A stretch of DNA of 7,979 bases, taken from assembly GCA_013139755.1 (NCBI GenBank), contig WTAG01000401.1, positions 1-7,979 on the forward strand, written 5' to 3'. Below, in pieces: positions 6,156 to 7,979 of the stretch. A model generated the notes under the pieces. The model was not told the origin of the DNA, ran no database searches, and was given only the letters and a program-made list of their open reading frames with translations. This DNA comes from Methylomarinum sp. GTDB lineage: Bacteria > Pseudomonadota > Gammaproteobacteria > Methylococcales > Methylomonadaceae. The translations under genes were made by a program, and so were the position numbers. How positions within the stretch are numbered: position 1 is the first letter of the stretch; each line of letters starts with the position of its first letter.

Positions 6156-7409
6156 CTAACTCCTCAAATGACCATTCCCATAGGCCACCCACTTGTATGT
6201 AGTCAACTCATCAGGTCCAACCGGGCCGCGGGCATGAAGTTTGTCCGTGCTGATGCCGACGACCGACCCCAAACCATAATCGCCGCCACCTGACAATCTT
6301 GTCGAAGCATTGATCAATACCGATGCTGAATCAACCTGTTGTTCAAATTTTTTAGCCATTTTCAAACTTTGTGTGACAATGCCATCGGTATGTCCCGAGC
6401 CATAGTTATTGATATGATCAATAGCCTCTTCAATACCTCTGACGATCTTTACTGAAAGGATCGGCGCCAGATATTCGGTATGCCAGTCATCTTCCGTCGC
6501 CGGGGAGATGTCTTGCAATATCTTTTGTGTCTGTTCGCATCCACGCAGTTCGATATTGTTTGAATCAAATGCCGTCTGCAGCAGTGGTAGCATTTGCTCA
6601 GCACACTTTTTATCGACTAATAGCGTTTCCAGCGCGTTACAAACCTGAACACTTTGGCATTTAGAATTAATCGCTAGATCGACTGCTTGTGCCGGGTCGG
6701 CGTCTTCCGCCAAATAGAGATGACAGATGCCATCATAATGTTTGATGACAGGAATTCGAGTGCCCTCGGCAATTCGTTTAATCAAGCCTTTACCGCCACG
6801 AGGAATCAATACGTCCACATATTCATCCATTTTCAGCAGTTCACCAACCGCTTCATGACCTGGAATGCGGATGATTTGTATGGCGTGTTGTGGAAGCCCT
6901 GCTTCAACAGCGCCTTTAATCATGGCATCAGTCAGCAACGTGTTAGTTTGTAGTGCTTCCGATCCGCCTCGCAAGATGACTGCATTACCACTTTTTATAC
7001 AGACGCCGGCCGCATCGGTGGTGACATTGGGCCGCGATTCGTAAATAATGCCGATGACGCCTAGCGGCACCGATTTTTTCCAGACCTGCAATCCGGCAGG
7101 ATTGGTATGACCTTCTAGCACACGATTTAACGGGTCCGGACGCTGAGCCACTTTTCTTAGCCTGGAGAGCATGTACCGAAATACTTTGTCGTCTATGGTC
7201 AAACGTTTGATCATTGCAGGTGACTGTCCATCCTGCCGGGCTTTTTCGACTTCCTGAGCATTTATTTCCAGAACCTGCTGCTTAACCGATTCAAGCGAGT
7301 CAGCCATTTTCGAAAGCGCGAGATCACGCTGTGACTCAGGGGTTGATGATAATTGACGTGCAGCTAAGCTACTTTGTTGGGCAATTTCTTTAACGGTAGG
7401 GGTGTTCAT
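6156..7409 (-). CDS. proA: Glutamate-5-semialdehyde dehydrogenase (gamma-glutamyl phosphate reductase) ProA
   Basis: ProA catalyses the second step of proline synthesis: NADPH-dependent reduction of gamma-glutamyl 5-phosphate, made by ProB, to glutamate 5-semialdehyde in the cytoplasm. The 417-residue product is the same length as E. coli ProA and covers the whole aldehyde-dehydrogenase-like fold. Visible signatures are VPLGVIGIIYESRPNVT (114-130) in the cofactor-binding half, LRGGSEA (146-152), LIPRGGKGL (201-209), the catalytic cysteine C257 in VCNALETLLV, HINNYGSGHTDGI (332-344) and the C-terminal GISTDKLHARGPVG (385-398). No key residue is missing. The ATG at 7407-7409 begins a typical N-terminus, but no strong ribosome binding site is visible before it. 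The gene starts 84 bases after fba, with an apparent terminator in between, so it probably needs its own promoter there or depends on read-through. proB is not in the window. Confidence 0.97.
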   Translation of the reverse strand: MNTPTVKEIAQQSSLAARQLSSTPESQRDLALSKMADSLESVKQQVLEINAQEVEKARQDGQSPAMIKRLTIDDKVFRYMLSRLRKVAQRPDPLNRVLEGHTNPAGLQVWKKSVPLGVIGIIYESRPNVTTDAAGVCIKSGNAVILRGGSEALQTNTLLTDAMIKGAVEAGLPQHAIQIIRIPGHEAVGELLKMDEYVDVLIPRGGKGLIKRIAEGTRIPVIKHYDGICHLYLAEDADPAQAVDLAINSKCQSVQVCNALETLLVDKKCAEQMLPLLQTAFDSNNIELRGCEQTQKILQDISPATEDDWHTEYLAPILSVKIVRGIEEAIDHINNYGSGHTDGIVTQSLKMAKKFEQQVDSASVLINASTRLSGGGDYGLGSVVGISTDKLHARGPVGPDELTTYKWVAYGNGHLRS

Positions 7410-7439
7410 AATCTAACAGGTCGTTTTTAAATGGCGGTT

Positions 7440-7473
7440 AAAAAGATGGGCACACTTTAGTTTTGCCCATCCT
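7440..7473 (-). terminator. Intrinsic terminator of fba built from a palindromic repeat
   Basis: On the minus strand GATGGGCA pairs perfectly with TGCCCATC (7464-7471 with 7445-7452) over an 11-base loop, extended by a G-U and an A-U pair, and is followed by TTTTT (7444-7440). This is a textbook rho-independent terminator 23 bases after the fba stop. The stem also resembles a common REP-like unit of the form GATGGGCA...TGCCCATCCTAC, so a mobile palindrome may have been co-opted. It lies only about 30 bases before proA, so it may attenuate rather than fully isolate proA. Confidence 0.75.
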
Positions 7474-7493
7474 ACCTATACACAGTGATCTAA

Positions 7494-7979
7494 CTAACGA
7501 TAACGCTTAGCCATCTCAGCCAATGGAATCGCTTTGATTTTACTGGCATGACCAGCACTGCCAAAGGCTTCATAACGTGCCTGACAAAGTGTTTGCATGG
7601 CATCTCTGGCTGCTTTATAAATCTTACGTGCATCTAAGTCATTTGCATTTTCCGGCTGAGCTAAATATTGGCGAATGGCACCTGTTGAGGCCATACGCAA
7701 GTCTGTATCAATATTTACTTTGCGGACACCATATTTAATGCCTTCAACAATTTCATTAACTGTCACACCATAGGTTTGGGGAATTTCGCCGCCATGATCA
7801 TTAATGATTTTTAGCCAGTCTTGCGGTACGGAACTTGAGCCGTGCATTACAAAGTGGGTATTGGGTAAGCGTTGTTGTAAGGTTTTTAAACGACTGATCA
7901 CTAATACATCACCCGTTGGCGGCTTGCTAAATTTATACGCACCATGACTGGTGCCAATTGCGACTGCCAAGGCATCAAC
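7494..7979 (-). CDS. fba: Class II fructose-bisphosphate aldolase, Calvin-cycle subtype (N-terminal part outside window)
   Basis: This zinc-dependent aldolase interconverts fructose 1,6-bisphosphate with glyceraldehyde 3-phosphate and dihydroxyacetone phosphate, and in this subtype often sedoheptulose bisphosphate too, in glycolysis, gluconeogenesis or the Calvin/ribulose-monophosphate cycles. Only the C-terminal ~161 residues are present. The frame stays open through the right edge (VDALAVAIGTSHGAYKF), so the TTG at 7970 is not the start. Visible marks are GTSHGAYKF with a metal-ligand histidine, FVMHGSSSVPQ with a second metal-ligand histidine, the phosphate-binding VNIDTDLRMA loop, and the CbbA-type C-terminus FGSAGHASKIKAIPLAEMAKRY. 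The long insertion typical of the E. coli-type FbaA C-terminus is absent, supporting the Calvin-type (CbbA/Fba) subgroup. An intrinsic terminator follows on the same strand. Confidence 0.95.
   Translation of the reverse strand, partial: VDALAVAIGTSHGAYKFSKPPTGDVLVISRLKTLQQRLPNTHFVMHGSSSVPQDWLKIINDHGGEIPQTYGVTVNEIVEGIKYGVRKVNIDTDLRMASTGAIRQYLAQPENANDLDARKIYKAARDAMQTLCQARYEAFGSAGHASKIKAIPLAEMAKRYR

Overview
The window looks like a piece of a gammaproteobacterial chromosome. The evidence is the pst-phoU-phoB-phoR gene order, the long PstA-type permease, the E. coli-like PpiC and ProA proteins, a Calvin-type class II fructose-bisphosphate aldolase, and several REP-like palindromes in the gaps. 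The AT-rich composition and the kinds of palindromes would fit a methanotroph or sulfur-oxidiser-like lineage, but that is a guess from memory; I cannot name a genus.

The left part (1-5069, plus strand) is the distal end of a phosphate-starvation operon. It holds the 3' part of pstA (inner-membrane permease), pstB (ATPase), phoU (negative regulator linking transporter and kinase), phoB (response regulator) and phoR (sensor kinase). phoU/phoB overlap by four bases and phoB/phoR by one, which points to translational coupling. The two wider gaps (pstA-pstB and pstB-phoU) each contain a small palindromic repeat. Together the genes form a closed circuit: the Pst transporter reports phosphate status through PhoU to PhoR, which phosphorylates PhoB.

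The middle (5070-5387) is a convergent, gene-free stretch with a cluster of different palindromes. One is an inverted pair from the same family as the pstA-pstB repeat. Next to it (5388-5683, minus strand) lies a decayed response-regulator receiver domain that has lost its N-terminal half and carries a frameshift.

The right part (5682-7979, minus strand) reads fba (5'-truncated by the window edge), then proA, then ppiC. These are housekeeping genes: central carbon metabolism, proline synthesis and protein folding. A palindromic repeat followed by a T-run lies between fba and proA and looks like a working intrinsic terminator. I see no defence system, mobile-element gene, CRISPR array, tRNA or rRNA. 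The genes are ordinary; the most interesting content is the set of interspersed palindromes and the receiver-domain relic.
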